64,000 bases of DNA from Epiperipatus broadwayi (Eukaryota > Onychophora > Udeonychophora > Euonychophora > Peripatidae): positions 13,709,748 to 13,773,747 of the forward strand of contig JAQFVV010012400.1 in the NCBI GenBank assembly GCA_028023455.1, in the 5' to 3' direction. Below are positions 36,011 through 48,840 of this stretch, one piece after another; the first letter of the stretch is position 1; every line of letters starts with the position of its first letter. The position numbers and the translations under genes were made by a program. A model generated the notes under the pieces. The model was not told the DNA's origin. It saw only the letters and a list, made by a program, of their open reading frames with translations, and searched no databases.

Positions 36011-36737
36011 TTAACCTGGTGAATAATGACTTGTGCTTACTACTATATTGGAAGGACTTCGTTTTTGCAGTGGGCTGTTTAAAACTGGTTTGTTATTAGC
36101 ATATGAGTATATGTGCAGCTGTATCTCTGCCCCGAGTTCGGTTCCATGTGTAGTGTTTATTGTTTTTTTCAACTAATCATAATTATTATTTTTCTAAAAA
36201 TCTTTATCTTTTTTTTTAATATTTTCCTCCCTTATTTTTTACTGTTGTAGTTTTCTGTAATGTATTTGATAATTTTCTTACTTTTTACCTAACCTAATTT
36301 ATGCTAATTTTTTTTTAACTATTTGTAATTTTTTTTTTTCTCTCACTTATACTCAGTATTTCTTTGTTGTTATTTTAATCAGCCAAGTCTTTTCTAATTT
36401 TCTTTATGTCATATTAAATGTTTTTTTATTGTTCATTTTTTTTTTTTTTTGTTAACCTGCTTATTATTTATTACTGGTTCTTCATAATGTCTCCTTGCTT
36501 TTTTTTTGTTATTGTTTTCTTTTTCTGTTTGGTGGTTCTTCCTTTTTTTTTTTTTTGCACCAAATACAAAATAATGTTTATTGTTTTTTCAGTCACATAT
36601 ATAGCCTAACTTTATTTCTGTTTTTGGAAATGTTTGTAACCCTATATAAGCCTTAATTTTTCTATTTTTCATTGTCAATCCAAATATAAACGATCCTATT
36701 TCTATATGACCAAAAAAAATTTTGTTAACTTTTTGGA

Positions 36738-36775
36738 TAGCAGTTATGATTTTCATCAGAAATACACACTGACTG
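36738..36775 (-). ncRNA. Degenerate hammerhead-like core
   Basis: On the minus strand CTGATGA is followed by about 17 bases and then CAAAAAGTTAAC, where GAAAC..GTTAAC would be expected by comparison with the family C motif at 38774-38816. Stem II does not pair well. A decayed relative at best. Confidence 0.25.
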
Positions 36776-37428
36776 AATATAGTAAGATTTTAATATATGC
36801 ATGCTTTAAAGTATTTGAATTTAAAATAATATTTGTTGTCTTTTTAAAGTAGTGCCGACTGTGCTTTGCATCTGATTTCATTGTATAAAATTTTTAAAAA
36901 ATGCCATGAAGCTGTGAAGAAATTTATAATCAGCCACATTGGTATTGTTTTTTGTTTAATTATACACACATATACATATTCAAATAATAAATGGTTTTAT
37001 TATTTATTTATTTATAAATAATCTATTTCTTTTATTGACCGGGAAAGTAACTTCACACTAATTTTTTTTTTTAAAAGTTTATAATTCAATTTGGACTGTG
37101 ATTATACTTTGCAGAGCAATTTTATGACTGCAGTTTTATACAATTTATATTATGTGTATAAAGTAAATGAAGATGAATATATCTTTTTTGAGTGATCATT
37201 TTGTCAATCTTCTAACCAAAAAAAATGAATTTATAATCAACTACTTATATTATTTTGATTAATAAATTAAAAAAAAAACTTAAAAAAGTTCACATGATAT
37301 GTTACATAGTTGTATTTTTAATTCTTGAGTCCAATATGCAGATGTTAAAAAAAAAATCAGTAAATAAATAGTCCTTATTTTAAATATAAATAAATTATTA
37401 ATTACTTATTATTATAAATAAAAAAATA

Positions 37429-37712
37429 ATATCACGAGATCACCATTCTCTATGCTAATACAAGCTGTTTACACAGATACAAAACTCTCCATACATTAGT
37501 GCCACTAATCAATGGATGCAGGAAGATCTAGGTGCAGTGCTCTCAGATCCAAGACTCCTCACCAACGAAAGTCAAAAGTTAGAAACTAATCTGGAGATAT
37601 TCGATGAGTAAGCACTATGGATAGAGGTTTTATGCATAAATCTTCCTGCATCCATTGATTATTCTGGCTTGCACTGAGTGGCACTACTGTATGGAGAGTT
37701 TTGCCTCTGTGC
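37429..37712. mobile_element. Family A hammerhead repeat, 284-bp copy
   Basis: Flanked by 13-bp duplications AAATAAAAAAATA at 37416-37428 and 37713-37725 (low complexity but exact). Inverted ends AAAACTCTCCATAC and GTATGGAGAGTTTT plus the adjoining AATCAATGGATGC and GCATCCATTGATT form a hairpin. The hammerhead region (37547-37605) is decayed: the core reads CCAACGA and the cleavage triplet is lost. This is the shortest complete copy and so best defines the minimal unit. Confidence 0.75.
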
Positions 37713-38773
37713 AAATAAAAAAATATTTAATTAAATTTTTCATTATTTTTAAAAAGTTTTCATGCAACTTTATTAAGAGAAGTAAGAAACTTTTCTTTCA
37801 AATATGTAATATGCTCCTGTGAATTCAGATAATAAAAAAATAGTAAAGAAAGATTCATTAATTTGAAATGTCTTATTTTTTAACTAAAGAAAATGAATGG
37901 TATATGCAGATAGTAATAGCTTAGCTAGTATTCTAAAATATCATTCATAGCTTTTTTATTTATATTTTGTGTAAATGAATACGTGTTAATTTTTTTTTTT
38001 TTAGATTATTTCTCATAATATTTTTGTCCAATATTTATAACAAAAAATCTATTTTGTCTTTGTCTATTTTTAAATGAGATTATGCGTTTATAGTCATTCT
38101 TATCAAAATTCTTAATTTTGTATTTGGTATTGCATACATAATCAAAATCTCGTGTAAGTGCAATAATTAACTATTAAAAAATATATGAAATACATCGTGA
38201 TTATGTTGTAGAAAGAACCATGCAGAGGTCAGAGTTATTTGTGTCCACATTATCACACTGATCTCACTTGATATAGGGACAATTTCTATTAACATCTTGG
38301 ACTTATAATACCTACTTAGCTTAATTAGTACAAGCAATATATATTCCTTATTGTGAATGAATTACTGTCTCATAAGATATATTAAAGTGAACAGAAACTC
38401 ATCTACTTTTGATGAAACTGATATATGATTAATTATAGCAGTAATATATATTTTCAAATAAATTAAAGCTCAGAAAGTCAAATAGGCAAATTGCAGGTGT
38501 TTCAAACCTTTAACTTATTTGATGGATGAAGAATGTTCATGAATTTCTATATGTTGATGATTAGTTATGACATATATAATTGATTTTGAGGTAATGGAAG
38601 AGATTATAAAACATGAAATCTGCTTAGTTACATATATTCATAGCACTTTATTAATTAGCTCACATATTCATTATGGTACAGTTACTTACTATTTCACAAT
38701 GTATACCATATAATAATGAATTGACAAAACACTTTATTACTTTTACAATGCTTTGTTATCCACCCTTTTTTTC

Positions 38774-38816
38774 AGTTAACAGTTTCGATTGCCCCAGCAA
38801 TCTTTTTCAGAACCTT
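38774..38816 (-). ncRNA. Hammerhead ribozyme-like motif, family C
   Basis: On the minus strand GGTT is followed by CTGAAAA (core, with the invariant G8 changed to A), a perfect six-pair stem II GATTGC/GCAATC with a TGGG loop, GAAAC, then TGTT with a minimal two-pair stem III. AACT follows, pairing back to GGTT as stem I. All helices are present but the core substitution should abolish cleavage. It appears unrelated in sequence to families A and B apart from the ribozyme fold. Confidence 0.5.
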
Positions 38817-41008
38817 ATATCTCCTAATTTAGTTTAATGAAATATGTACAGGCAAGTTTGATCTTATGACATGTGTGTGTCACTGGTAAATTTTTTGACA
38901 CTACTAATAAAAAATTTATATTAAATATTTTATATTTATTTAATTAAAGTATAATTATTGGTAGTGGTATAAAATTATTATATATATATTTTAAAAATAT
39001 ATATTTTTTTAATTAAATAATTAATAGTTATGTTACATCCATAGACCTTACCTTTTTTGTGCTTGATGTTCACATAATACAATGTCATCTGCGCTATCTT
39101 CAATCTAACTAATTAACATTTATCTGTTTTATTTTTAGTTGCAATTTTTTTAATTAAGCATTAATATTAAACGTGATTGCAGTTTCCCTTTTTATTAGAT
39201 GTTAGATTGCTTTCTCTTATGTTATTATTATTATTATATACTGACCAATACAGGGATTACCTACATAAATAATTTGAAATTTTTTAGATTATATGATTGA
39301 TAATGATTGTTATTTCATTTAAAATGCATCTGAACAATAGAGTCAGAACCAGAAAAAAAAAAAAAGTTTTTTGAGAGTGCAAAGGTCTGACCCGAAGACT
39401 GCATGGATAGAAATTTAAAGTTATCTCTATGAAAGCCATTTGGGAGGTATACTAATAAAGATATCTAGTATCCATTGATTAACTTGATGTTTCCATTGAT
39501 GGCCAGAATCGTGATGAATATCTTTATGGTGTAATACAGATTGTTGAAAGTTAAAGAAATACTTGCCAGTAGAATTTTTGATAAATCTAACAAAATTGAT
39601 TTTATTTATTCTAGTGATGAATGAGTTCAGATTCAATTAGAAATACTTGCAGACAAGATACTTCTTTTGTTATGCTGTATTTTTATAATCTTTTTTAAAT
39701 CACTATAATTTTATTTCTTAATATATTCTAATAATAATTACTTCTCTTATCTTTTACAATCTATTTCAAAACTTCTTTCTATCTCTAATTATAAGTGCAA
39801 GTTTTTTTTTCTTGATTTTTTAGTAATAGATCTTTTTTTTTTTCTGTTATTTCTAATCCATAATTATTATTGATATATTTTATTATTTTCTTTTTAATAA
39901 TCTATTATTAAAATCAATAAGCCACATCAAAGTATTTTATTAGCCTTATTCATAATTTTCATTAATTTACTGGATGGTTTATCTCAGGAATAGGATAGTG
40001 AACACAGTAATTGAAGGTTCCTGGATTAATTTTCGGTTGAATAAATTAGAATTAAAAAAAAAAAAACTCAATTTGGTCAATGGAATTTGATTATTGATAA
40101 CAATCTGCTACTTGGAAATTTAAATGACATAAGACTTTTCAAGCAACTAACCGTATTATTATAATTATTAGTTCACAAAATGCTTTAAGAATTTTCCTAT
40201 TGCCATTACTTTTTTCATTTTTTTTTTACATCATTATCTAGCTAGTTATCCATTTTTAAATTATAAATTAAAATTTTATAGTATATATTTGGCTTAATAA
40301 TAAGTAAAAATTATCAGATCTATTATTTTTATTTATAAATAAATGTATAGATCTAACATTTGTAAAGTTAAATAAGAATAAATAGAAGTTTATATTTATT
40401 TGTTTTTATATTATGCTAATCTACACTTCAGTTTTTATTTTGAAATACTTTTTTCCATATGTCCTGAATTCACCTGTTTCAATTCTGTGAAATAATATAT
40501 TACTAACTATTTAGAATCTAAATGTCAATCATAAAGGAAATTTATATGCCAGATAATATCACTTTATTAACACAATATTCAAATAAATTGTCATGTTTTT
40601 TAAAGATTAGATAGGAATTTTGAATACTAAATTTAGACATGTATAGGTTTATATATATATTTACTATAGTTTGAGTATACTATGTACATACATATATAAG
40701 TATATATGTGTATATATTATGACTAGTAGTCATGCTTTTTATTACCTTAATCATTTATTCTTGTTGTCCATAAGTCTTACAAATAGTCACTGTCATGAAG
40801 AATTTAAATATTTAGAAACATTTCTAATTAATGAGGAAGTGCTCTAATTATTATTCAGTATTTGATCTGTATTAATATCCACTCTACTAATAACATTTGT
40901 CTCTAATACAAGCATATAAATATATCAAAAATCTAGGTATGCTCTTACATGCATTGATTCGTAATATTAGATAATGTATGCATAATAGTGATTGCAGATT
41001 TTTTTAAT
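38817..41008. other. WDR37 intron, no feature recognised
   Basis: AT-rich intron with several homopolymer tracts and a short ATT run near 39225. Nothing coding was found. Confidence 0.4.
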
Positions 41009-41020
41009 AATAATAATTCA

Positions 41021-41370
41021 CATGATAACCATCTCTTATGCTAGCACATAATTGTTATTAACACAGACAAAAACTCTCCATACAATAGTGCCACCGTGTG
41101 CCAACCAAAGTAATCAATGGATGCCAGAAGGCTTGAGCATAAAAACCCCATCTAGTACCTACTCATCCAATATCCCCAGATTAGGTTCTAGGTGCAGTGC
41201 TCTCAGATCCAATGCTCCTCACTCACGAAGGCCACAAGCCAGAAACTAGTCTGGGGATATTGGATGAGTAGATACTAGATAGGGGTTTTATACACAAGCC
41301 TTCTGGCAGTCATTGATTATTCTGGTTGGCACAGGGTGGTACTACTGTATGGAGAGTTTTTGCCTGTGCT
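41021..41370. mobile_element. Family A hammerhead repeat, 350-bp copy
   Basis: Exact 12-bp duplications AATAATAATTCA at 41009-41020 and 41371-41382. The left end carries AAAACTCTCCATACA and the right end the complement TGTATGGAGAGTTTT, with mirrored ATCAATGG/CATTGAT and AGAAGGCTT/AAGCCTTCT blocks. A plus-strand hammerhead region spans 41207-41265 with stems I, II and III intact, but the core reads CTCACGA instead of CTGACGA. A truncated minus-strand partner (41158-41180) sits beside it. Confidence 0.85.
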
Positions 41371-41514
41371 AATAATAATTCATTTAATTATATTAGAAAA
41401 ACAAATGAACTGTTACAGGATTGAAAGTCTAAAATAAAATATATAAAACCTTCACTTGTGTTTTTGATGCCAGGATGGATAATGCATAGAAAATGTTTAG
41501 AGACAAATTGTTGA

Positions 41515-41690
41515 ATTATCTTGCCCTACATGGTTTAATGTAGTGATAGAGTGTCAGATTTTAGAGCTCGGGCTTCATGGATCATGGCTCAATATTAACA
41601 TTTTTGGTCCTCAGACTTCATTTGAACTCCTCAGCAACAAACAACTTGATTATTTATGTACTTACAATTTTCTTGAAGGCATACCAATTT
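41515..41690 (+). repeat. SINE-like dispersed repeat
   Basis: Has a weak polymerase III A-box-like stretch (TAGTGATAGAGTGTCAGAT) and, about 35 bases on, GGATCATGGCTCAAT as a poor B box. A downstream block ending in AACTCCTCAGCAACAAAC and CTTGATTAT recurs at 42400-42425 as AACTCCTAAGCAATAAAC and TTCGATTAT. Confidence 0.35.
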
Positions 41691-42289
41691 AAAAAATAAT
41701 GCACATTTTCATTATTGATTTTTGAGACAACATATTGCAGATTGAATTTGAAGATTCTTGAGGGAATGTTCTATTGGACTTTGAGCATTTTAGATATGAT
41801 TCTTGCTATGTGAGACTTAACTTATCTTACTTTTGCAAATCATTTTTATGAATTAAACAGCTTGATTCAATAAATAATTAAATGGTAATGGGTCATTCGG
41901 AATAAAATGAGTTGGAATTCAATCTTTTTTTGTAATAATAATCATATATATATATATGAATTAAAATTTTTACACCTTGTTATTTGTCAAATGAAAAAAA
42001 TTATATGAATTGTTATGCATAAGTTCCAAATTTTACTGATGATGTTTCAATATCTAAATTATTTACTTTTAAATGAACATTGAAGACTTAGCTATTAAGA
42101 ATCTAATATTTTGTTTGTTCAATTGTTTTCAAAACCTCTTTTAACATATAATTTAGAAAAAAACTTTCAAAATATCTCTTGGAATTTGAAAGGAATTTGT
42201 TAATTAATTTTTTTTACATATTGTATTTTTAAAATCATTAAGCCTTTTTCTTTGTCCAAAGACAGATTGAGATATCTAGGTAATAAGAT

Positions 42290-42440
42290 ACTATGTTTAA
42301 GTGATAGTACTTAGTGCAGTAAGATTGGGGGTTTCTAGAACTCAAGATCTTGTTGTTCAGCTCTCGCATTTCTGGTGCTCAAATTTTTTAATAAACTCCT
42401 AAGCAATAAACCATTCGATTATATATGTTGGCATCAGTAA
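42290..42440 (+). repeat. SINE-like dispersed repeat, second copy
   Basis: A diverged copy of the repeat at 41515-41690 in the same orientation. A third, weaker match (TTGATAAAGTGTTAAATTTA) is near 46029. The promoter boxes are too decayed for confident tRNA assignment. Confidence 0.3.
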
Positions 42441-43505
42441 TTCTTCATTGTTTACCTACCTCTTAAGATAATTTACACAACTATTATATTTGGCACATTA
42501 TTAACTATATTGAATCTTTATTATTAAAATACATAAAATGTAATTTTAATGAATAAAAAGAAAAAATTGAATAAATGCTTGTTTAATGTAAGCCTGCAAT
42601 TTTTTTTATTATCACCCAAATCAGCTTCTTAAAAGATAGTTACTTTTCTGCATTTCATTTAATATGTTTATATGGGTTTTTTTTTTTAAATTTATAATGT
42701 ATATGTGTGTTATATTTTTTTACTTGAAGAGATAATTACATTAATTAGACACTACAATAATAGGACTATTTTTTAATGATCATCAGGGAAAGCTTACCAT
42801 TGTTTACCACCTTTATAATACAATTTATTCTAGCATCTCAATTTTAGACATATATCATTAACCTTAAAGAGTTCTTGTATCTATATTTTGTTAATGGATT
42901 TTAAAGACACATGCACACACCCACATTTTTATATATCATTGGTTATTGCTTTTTTATATATATATTATTTAAAGTATAAAGCTTGTTTAAAATTGATATA
43001 TTTTATCACTGATTACTATAATGTGGTGTATAATTATATAAAATTTTCTGCACAAGGGTAACTAGGGATATAAAATACTATGGGCAAATGATATCATTTG
43101 ATTATTTTTGAAAGATGTATAAACAAGTATGTATTGGAAAGAAAGTGATTATAAAATTAGCATGATTAATTAAAAAATGTAAAAGCTCTGAAATATTAAT
43201 TAAGGTTAGAAAAAGTATTTATTTACTTCTGGTATATTTGTAATTACATATATGGAATGAGTGGATGTACATATATTTCTTTGAAACAAAGGAGAGTGAA
43301 CTTTGCATTTTATTTCAATTTTAGTGTTTCAAAAGACTGTTTTGAAGTGCAAAAATGTTTATTAATATAATTGTTTTCTATATGAATTCTTAGTATGTAT
43401 TTATGTTCATGTGAATATATGTACGGATGTGTTTCTTTGTATGAGTACATAAAGATACTTAAGTATGCTTTTTTTTAAAAAAAATTTTTTTATTTGAATC
43501 AAAAG

Positions 43506-43640
43506 AGCAGTGACATCGGCAGTTTTTACAAGTGGTGACAAAGTTGTTTCAGGAAGTGATGATCGGACAGTCAAGATTTGGGATCTTAAAAATATGCGTT
43601 CTCCAATAGCTACAATTCGATCGGATTCTCCCATTAACAG
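43506..43640 (+). CDS. WDR37: WDR37 internal exon (WD40 blade)
   Basis: The acceptor is ATTTGAATCAAAAG ending at 43505 and the donor GTATGT begins at 43641. The first base completes the split codon to Glu, giving [19 protein letters not shown]. Then comes [19 protein letters not shown] and [10 protein letters not shown], with the last two bases (AG) completing Arg in the next exon. [17 protein letters not shown] is a WDR37 signature. The acceptor one AG further on would shift the frame, so 43506 is the supported start. Confidence 0.93.
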
Positions 43641-44639
43641 GTATGTGAAGTTATTTATATATATTGAATAAACCTTCTTTTAAATGATTCTAATAAAAAA
43701 AAGTTAAAAAATAAATAAATTCCATTATTTGGATCAAATATTGATCTTTCACTAGGATTGTGTTTAAATATATGTCCAGTGCAGTTTAGCTCATTAGTAG
43801 AGAAACTGATTGGATTGGAGCTCAACCTATCACTTCAAATATTCAGGTATCATTTGACTTTCCAAACTAATAATCATTTTATTATTATTAATAAGGTAAA
43901 TAGTACACACACCTATCTACAATTATTTTATACTGAAGGATGAAAGTAAATGCTTTTGTTTTCTGTTAGTGTTTTCCTACTCTAATAAAAATAAAACTCA
44001 TGGTAATAAATTGTTTATGTAGCATTCGTTAGAAAAAATGTTGAAGCTATAAAAGTTGTAAATATTAAATATAAAAATTACAATTTTTTTTTTATATAAA
44101 CAAGAACTTATAATATTTATGTTCAGTTTGTGCTGAAATGAGTAGAGGTCATATTTAATTGGTTCTACTATTGAAGTCATTGTTTTTCTCTTGATAAGAT
44201 TTTAATGGGGTTTTTTAGATCTTGCACAAAGTGTTAATTATTTTTGTCAGGTAAATAAATTTGAATCTTGAAATTGTTTAACAAATGAATTCTTGTGGCA
44301 GTGTTTTTAGCAATCTAATAATTTTCTAAATTTGCAAGATTCAAATAAAAGATTTCCTGTGATTTAAAACATTGGAAATATTGTAATTACAATTACTAAA
44401 AATCATACTAACATAATTCTGAATCTAGATGCTAGGACTAGCAGTTTAATAGCATTTGGAAATGACTGTAGTAGGAATCTTTAAATAATGTTGAATCTTT
44501 TTTTAAATCTGCTTTCATAATAAAATGGCATATGGTAACTCGAAAGAATTTTAATTTGATAGAAATTTTCAATATGCCAGCAAGGAGAATTTAATCTACT
44601 TCTGTTTATATTTTATTTATACATTACTGTGTTAATTAA

Positions 44640-44814
44640 TATTTGGAATATTGCATTAGATCCTCAGACCTAGATGCAGTGCTCTCAGATCCAAAGCTTC
44701 TCACTGATGAAAACCATAAGTTAGAAAGTAGTCTGGGGATCTTGGATGATTAAGCACTAGATGGGGATTTTATGCACAAAACTTCATCCATTGATTATTA
44801 AGGCCTGCACTAGG
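44640..44814 (+). repeat. Family A hammerhead repeat, partial copy
   Basis: Starts at TTGCATTAGATCCTCAGA, carries a hammerhead region at 44689-44747 (core CTGATGA intact; stem III broken by GAAAG for GAAAC; stem II poor), and ends in a truncated CATCCATTGATTATTAAGGC block. It directly abuts a CR1-like LINE tail at 44815. The left inverted end is missing. Confidence 0.7.
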
Positions 44815-45182
44815 TGATTTATTTTGTAAATTATGTAAGGAAGTAATAGAAAATATTAGGCATTTATTAATTGAATGTAAATGTTTGAAAACAGAAATTG
44901 GTACATATAATGAAGTTATGGAAGAATAAATATGAAAAAAGTGATTATACAGAAAGTGAATTATTGGTTTTTATGCTGAGTTTGGGAAAAGATAAGGGGG
45001 ATTTAGATATAAAGGCTATAGAGTTGACAAAGATTATGTTATGGAAATGGGATGGAGCAGAATGTGGGAAAATTTAGAGTGGGGAATGGAAAATAAAGTG
45101 GCTAACAGGTTTTTCTGGGCATAATTGCTGAAATATTCTTGACTTCATTTAAGGAGAAGCCACAGTACATCACATCACATTC
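44815..45182 (+). pseudogene. 5'-truncated CR1-like LINE 3' end
   Basis: About 370 bp matching the 3' end of the minus-strand LINE at 16395-20760 in opposite orientation. It keeps the Cys/His motif (FCKLCKEVIENIRHLLIEC with small changes), SDYTESELLVFMLSLGKDK and LTKIMLWKWDGAECGK, the stop, and a tail ending ACATCACATCACAT. One frameshift is present in the coding part. Typical 5' truncation by incomplete target-primed reverse transcription. Confidence 0.85.
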
Positions 45183-47280
45183 TGCTAATAGCAGTTTGTG
45201 TAAACATAGGAAAAGGTAATAATGTGATGTTTTGGTGGTTTTATAACTTAAAATTGTAAATATTATTTTATAGAAGTTGCATATGCCCAACTTGCTATAA
45301 ATATCATGTAAAACTAAATTTGAATTGGATTTTTGTTTTTTGTGGAATTACCCGTATTTAACCATATATTATAATTTAATTTGAAAATATTTAAAATCAC
45401 CTTTAGAAAACAGTTAATAAAAATATAATGCTGTAATAGTTTTGTAAAAATTTATGATTATATATTCAAGTGCTAAAAGCAAGTTAACAGGACTGGTAGC
45501 AAACTATGGCAAATTACTAGCTTATTGTTTAATTATATTTTTTTTTCCTTGGTTAGGGAAATTATTTAGCCCTTATAATAAATATTTTATTTCTATTTTT
45601 TTGGAAAACAGTCATAAGTTGACTTAAGATCATTTCTTTAATATAATAATTTTAATTAATGTAATAATTATTTCTACTTTATAAAAAGATTTAGTAATGT
45701 ATTTTTTTTGTTTAATATCTTGTTTTTATTTGCACTTGCCTCTGGATTATATTTCTTGAATAGATTTGTATATTTTAGAAAAACATAGTGCAAATTGTCA
45801 GTGTTTGTTTTTTTTACTTTAACAAGGTAAATAATATTAGTTAATGGCAGATATAATGATCTGGCAATAAATGGAATTGATCAAACAATAATATTTAATC
45901 ATCATTGATGGTCTAGACAATAGTATTTTAGTAGTTTCATTTAATGTTAATTTTTAGTAAAGGTTTTAACATAGCTTTAAATATGAGAGGCTATATGCAA
46001 TATGTTACGATGATAGAACTATACATGTTGATAAAGTGTTAAATTTAGAATCAGAGGCTTGATGGAATGCATCATTTTTGGTAAAGAATTCATTGAATTT
46101 CAGCATTGGGATTGCATATACATATATTGTATCATTTGCAAAGCAAGATACATAATTGACCATAAGTGAGAAATAAAAGGATGGCTAAATGCTAGTTACT
46201 TTTAAAATGGCAGTTTTAATAATAATAATAAAATGGGTAGACAAATAAGTTAGGGGTGGGGGGGGCAAGGAGGATTCACAGATTTAAAATTTGCTTATAT
46301 TCTCGCTAAATTTAACATTCAGAGTTCAAAGTTTGAAATGAAAAAATGAAAATATGATTAAAAAAAAGATTCACATTTATTTCATTAAAATGTTATAATT
46401 ATATAAAAAGATTTTTGTACTGTGATAAATATTGTTATTGTAATTAATAAAACTAACTAAAAAAAAAAAAAAAAGATAAGAAAAGCAATAAAATTAAGCT
46501 TAAACAATGGACAATTGAAGTATAAAATGTTATTAAAATTTTTATTAAAAGCTCAAGCGCTGCCTGGTAAGATTTCATTCTTTTGTTAGCAGTCATCATT
46601 ATATTGCTCCTCATAAAATCTCAAGTTTTTATTTTGTTTGGCAGCCAAGTCATGAATAAAAGTCAATATTGTAAAATGATCCTGATGACACATTGCTAAA
46701 TTCAAGGTGGGTACCCATTTATCCTGGACACAATGTAGTTCCTAATTAATTATTTATTCAAAGCCTGATATGTGTTCAAACTTGAACTACCATTTCTTGA
46801 GTTGTGTTGATTTACATTAGAATTATGCCTCTGCTAATACATGTTAAATGAAAACCCTTTCTCATGGAATGTCTGCATCCTTAGAGAGATGAAGAAATAT
46901 GACGTAAATACTTTAAAATGTAAAGCAGTTAATGAAATTGAAAACCTTAATATTTTTAAATCCACATGAATCGACTCTATAAGCGTCTAAAGTAAGTAAA
47001 CCAAAAAAAAAAAAAGAAGTATATTAGAATGGACTCCATAATATACAACAAAACAAAGGAAGGAAAACGAAATGCTAGCTTTAACAAAAAGGATTTATAA
47101 CCGGATATCCTAACAAAACTTTTAATATTGAAAGAGTAATCCCCTAAAGGACGATAACATTTATAATAATTTACTTGTGTACAATAATGTAATAATATTT
47201 TGAGTGTCTTAATGTACAGCATTAAGTTTATTATAAATTTATTTCAATGCACATTGATTATGTAAGTAATATTCATTAAG
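45183..47280. other. WDR37 intron, no feature recognised
   Basis: AT-rich intron. A poly(G) run lies near 46258 and a poly(A) tract near 46458. No coding or RNA feature supported. Confidence 0.4.
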
Positions 47281-47403
47281 GCTGTAGCCTCAAGCACATG
47301 CGTATAAAAATGTGATAGTAGGGACCTCTACAGGTCTAGGCCAGTTTAATCATTGAATATTATGTTGTATAATAAACATTTATTATTATTATTATTATTA
47401 ATT
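47281..47403 (+). repeat. Possible retroelement 3' end with (ATT)n tail
   Basis: A less AT-rich patch (GCTGTAGCCTCAAGCACATG ... AGGGACCTCTACAGGTCTAG) leads into AATAAACATT and a run of ATT units. This layout fits the 3' end of a LINE or dependent SINE with a trinucleotide tail. No internal domain is present to identify the family. Confidence 0.3.
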
Positions 47404-48718
47404 CTAGCTTCTTGTCTCTCTTCTCATAAATTCTTACCATTTGAATATTAATAAATTATTTATCTTAAGATACATAAATTGTTTGTATAAAATATTGTTT
47501 ATTTAAAGTAATAAATTAAATTCATAATAACGTGATAAGATTTCATACTCAACCAAGTTTGTTGTTGTCTAATTTAACAATGCTAATGATATAGGATTTC
47601 CTCTCAAGGATTTCTCACTAGTTGGGTAGTGCCCTGGTTTAAACCAGCATAAATTTTGAATTCATAGAGGATCTAATTTCCCTTCAGTTAATTAGGAATG
47701 GTTTAATGGTCTGGAATAGTGGCCGTGATCTGAACAATTAATGATATAAACCATTTCATTATTTTGCAGTAAACAAAATATTAAGAGTTTATTTATTTTA
47801 TGATATAATTCTAAAATGTTTTTTTTTTTAAAAAAAAAAATGATGATAATGATGGTCAAATATTTGTCATTTGATTACACTGACTTGTTAAGAGTCTCTC
47901 TAGAAAAATCATAAAACCTGCTTTATAACAGAGCATTGAATCTATATATAATACTAGAATAAATTGTATTAGGAGAAGCTACGTAATAACTTACTTCTAC
48001 TAACAATTATTAAGATTTTAATTATGATGTCTGTCTTGTTGCAACAAACATTATTGTATATATTGAAAAAAATAATTATTTCAATCAGATCTGATATATA
48101 AAGGATAAAAAGTACTATTATGATATGTGATGTCTTACAATTTATTTTCTAGAAGGTAATTTGAAAAAAATATAATTTATTTTACTGTAACAGTAAAGTT
48201 AACAAATATTTTGTTACTGCCAATTTCAAAATGAAAAACTGATTATTATTTTTAAGGAATAGTTTTTTTTTTCATGCTTTAGCACATGATCTTTAAATTA
48301 CATTTCAAACAATTATTTACTATCATTTAGCTTTTTAATTGATGCTTTGTTCAATGTTCTCAGAATCTATTTTTCCTTTTATTTTCCTTAGGTGTATTTT
48401 GAAATGATAAAAAACTTATTATCTATTTTATTTTTACTTTTTTATATAAATTTTGTTAAAAAAATAGATTCAATAATGAAATTAATTTAAAAAATAAAAT
48501 ATCCACTTTGAAATAAAAAAAAGTCAAATAAACAGTCAAACACTAATGTTAACTTTTAGGGCTAAAAGAAAATGTTTTTTAATGAAGAAAATATTCTCCA
48601 AAAAAATCTTAAGTATATTTAAGATCTATTTCATTAAAGCATGAGTTAAAATAACAAAACTTATAATTACAAAATAACAACAAAAAGTAATGTTATTGAC
48701 ATAAAATGTTTACAGTTT

Positions 48719-48825
48719 TTTTTTTTCAAGTGCCATAGCATCGGCCGGGACGCGAACCCGCAACCCGGGCAACTGCCTGCAAGTGCAAGGCAGTCGCGCT
48801 GACCTCTCGACCACCAATGCAAGAC
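48719..48825 (-). mobile_element. Short tRNA-like retroposon with 15-bp target duplication
   Basis: AAATGTTTACAGTTT occurs at 48704-48718 and again at 48826-48840. Between them, on the minus strand, are a tRNA-like body and an A-run tail. Total insert about 107 bp. It is either a simple SINE without a LINE-related tail or a single retroposed tRNA. It is strikingly GC-rich against its surroundings. Confidence 0.8.
48738..48820 (-). tRNA. tRNA-like sequence, retroposed (class II, pseudogene or SINE head)
   Basis: On the minus strand it starts GCATTGG and ends CCGATGC, a seven-pair acceptor stem with one G-U. The D arm GTCGAGAGGTCAGCGCGAC has the GGTCAGCGC form of class II (Ser/Leu-type) tRNAs. 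The anticodon stem TGCCT/AGGCA encloses a 9-base loop rather than 7. A 12-base variable region and a T arm with GGGTTCGCGTCCC follow. The enlarged loop leaves no clear anticodon. It is followed by about 9 bases and then poly(A) (T run at 48716-48726), inside a 15-bp target duplication, so it arrived by retroposition. Confidence 0.65.
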
Positions 48826-48840
48826 AAATGTTTACAGTTT

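Noticed and set aside
35780-36180. Second tRNA gene candidate around the TTCGGTTCC motif near 36140
   Set aside because: A B-box-like string alone; no acceptor or D stem could be formed around it.
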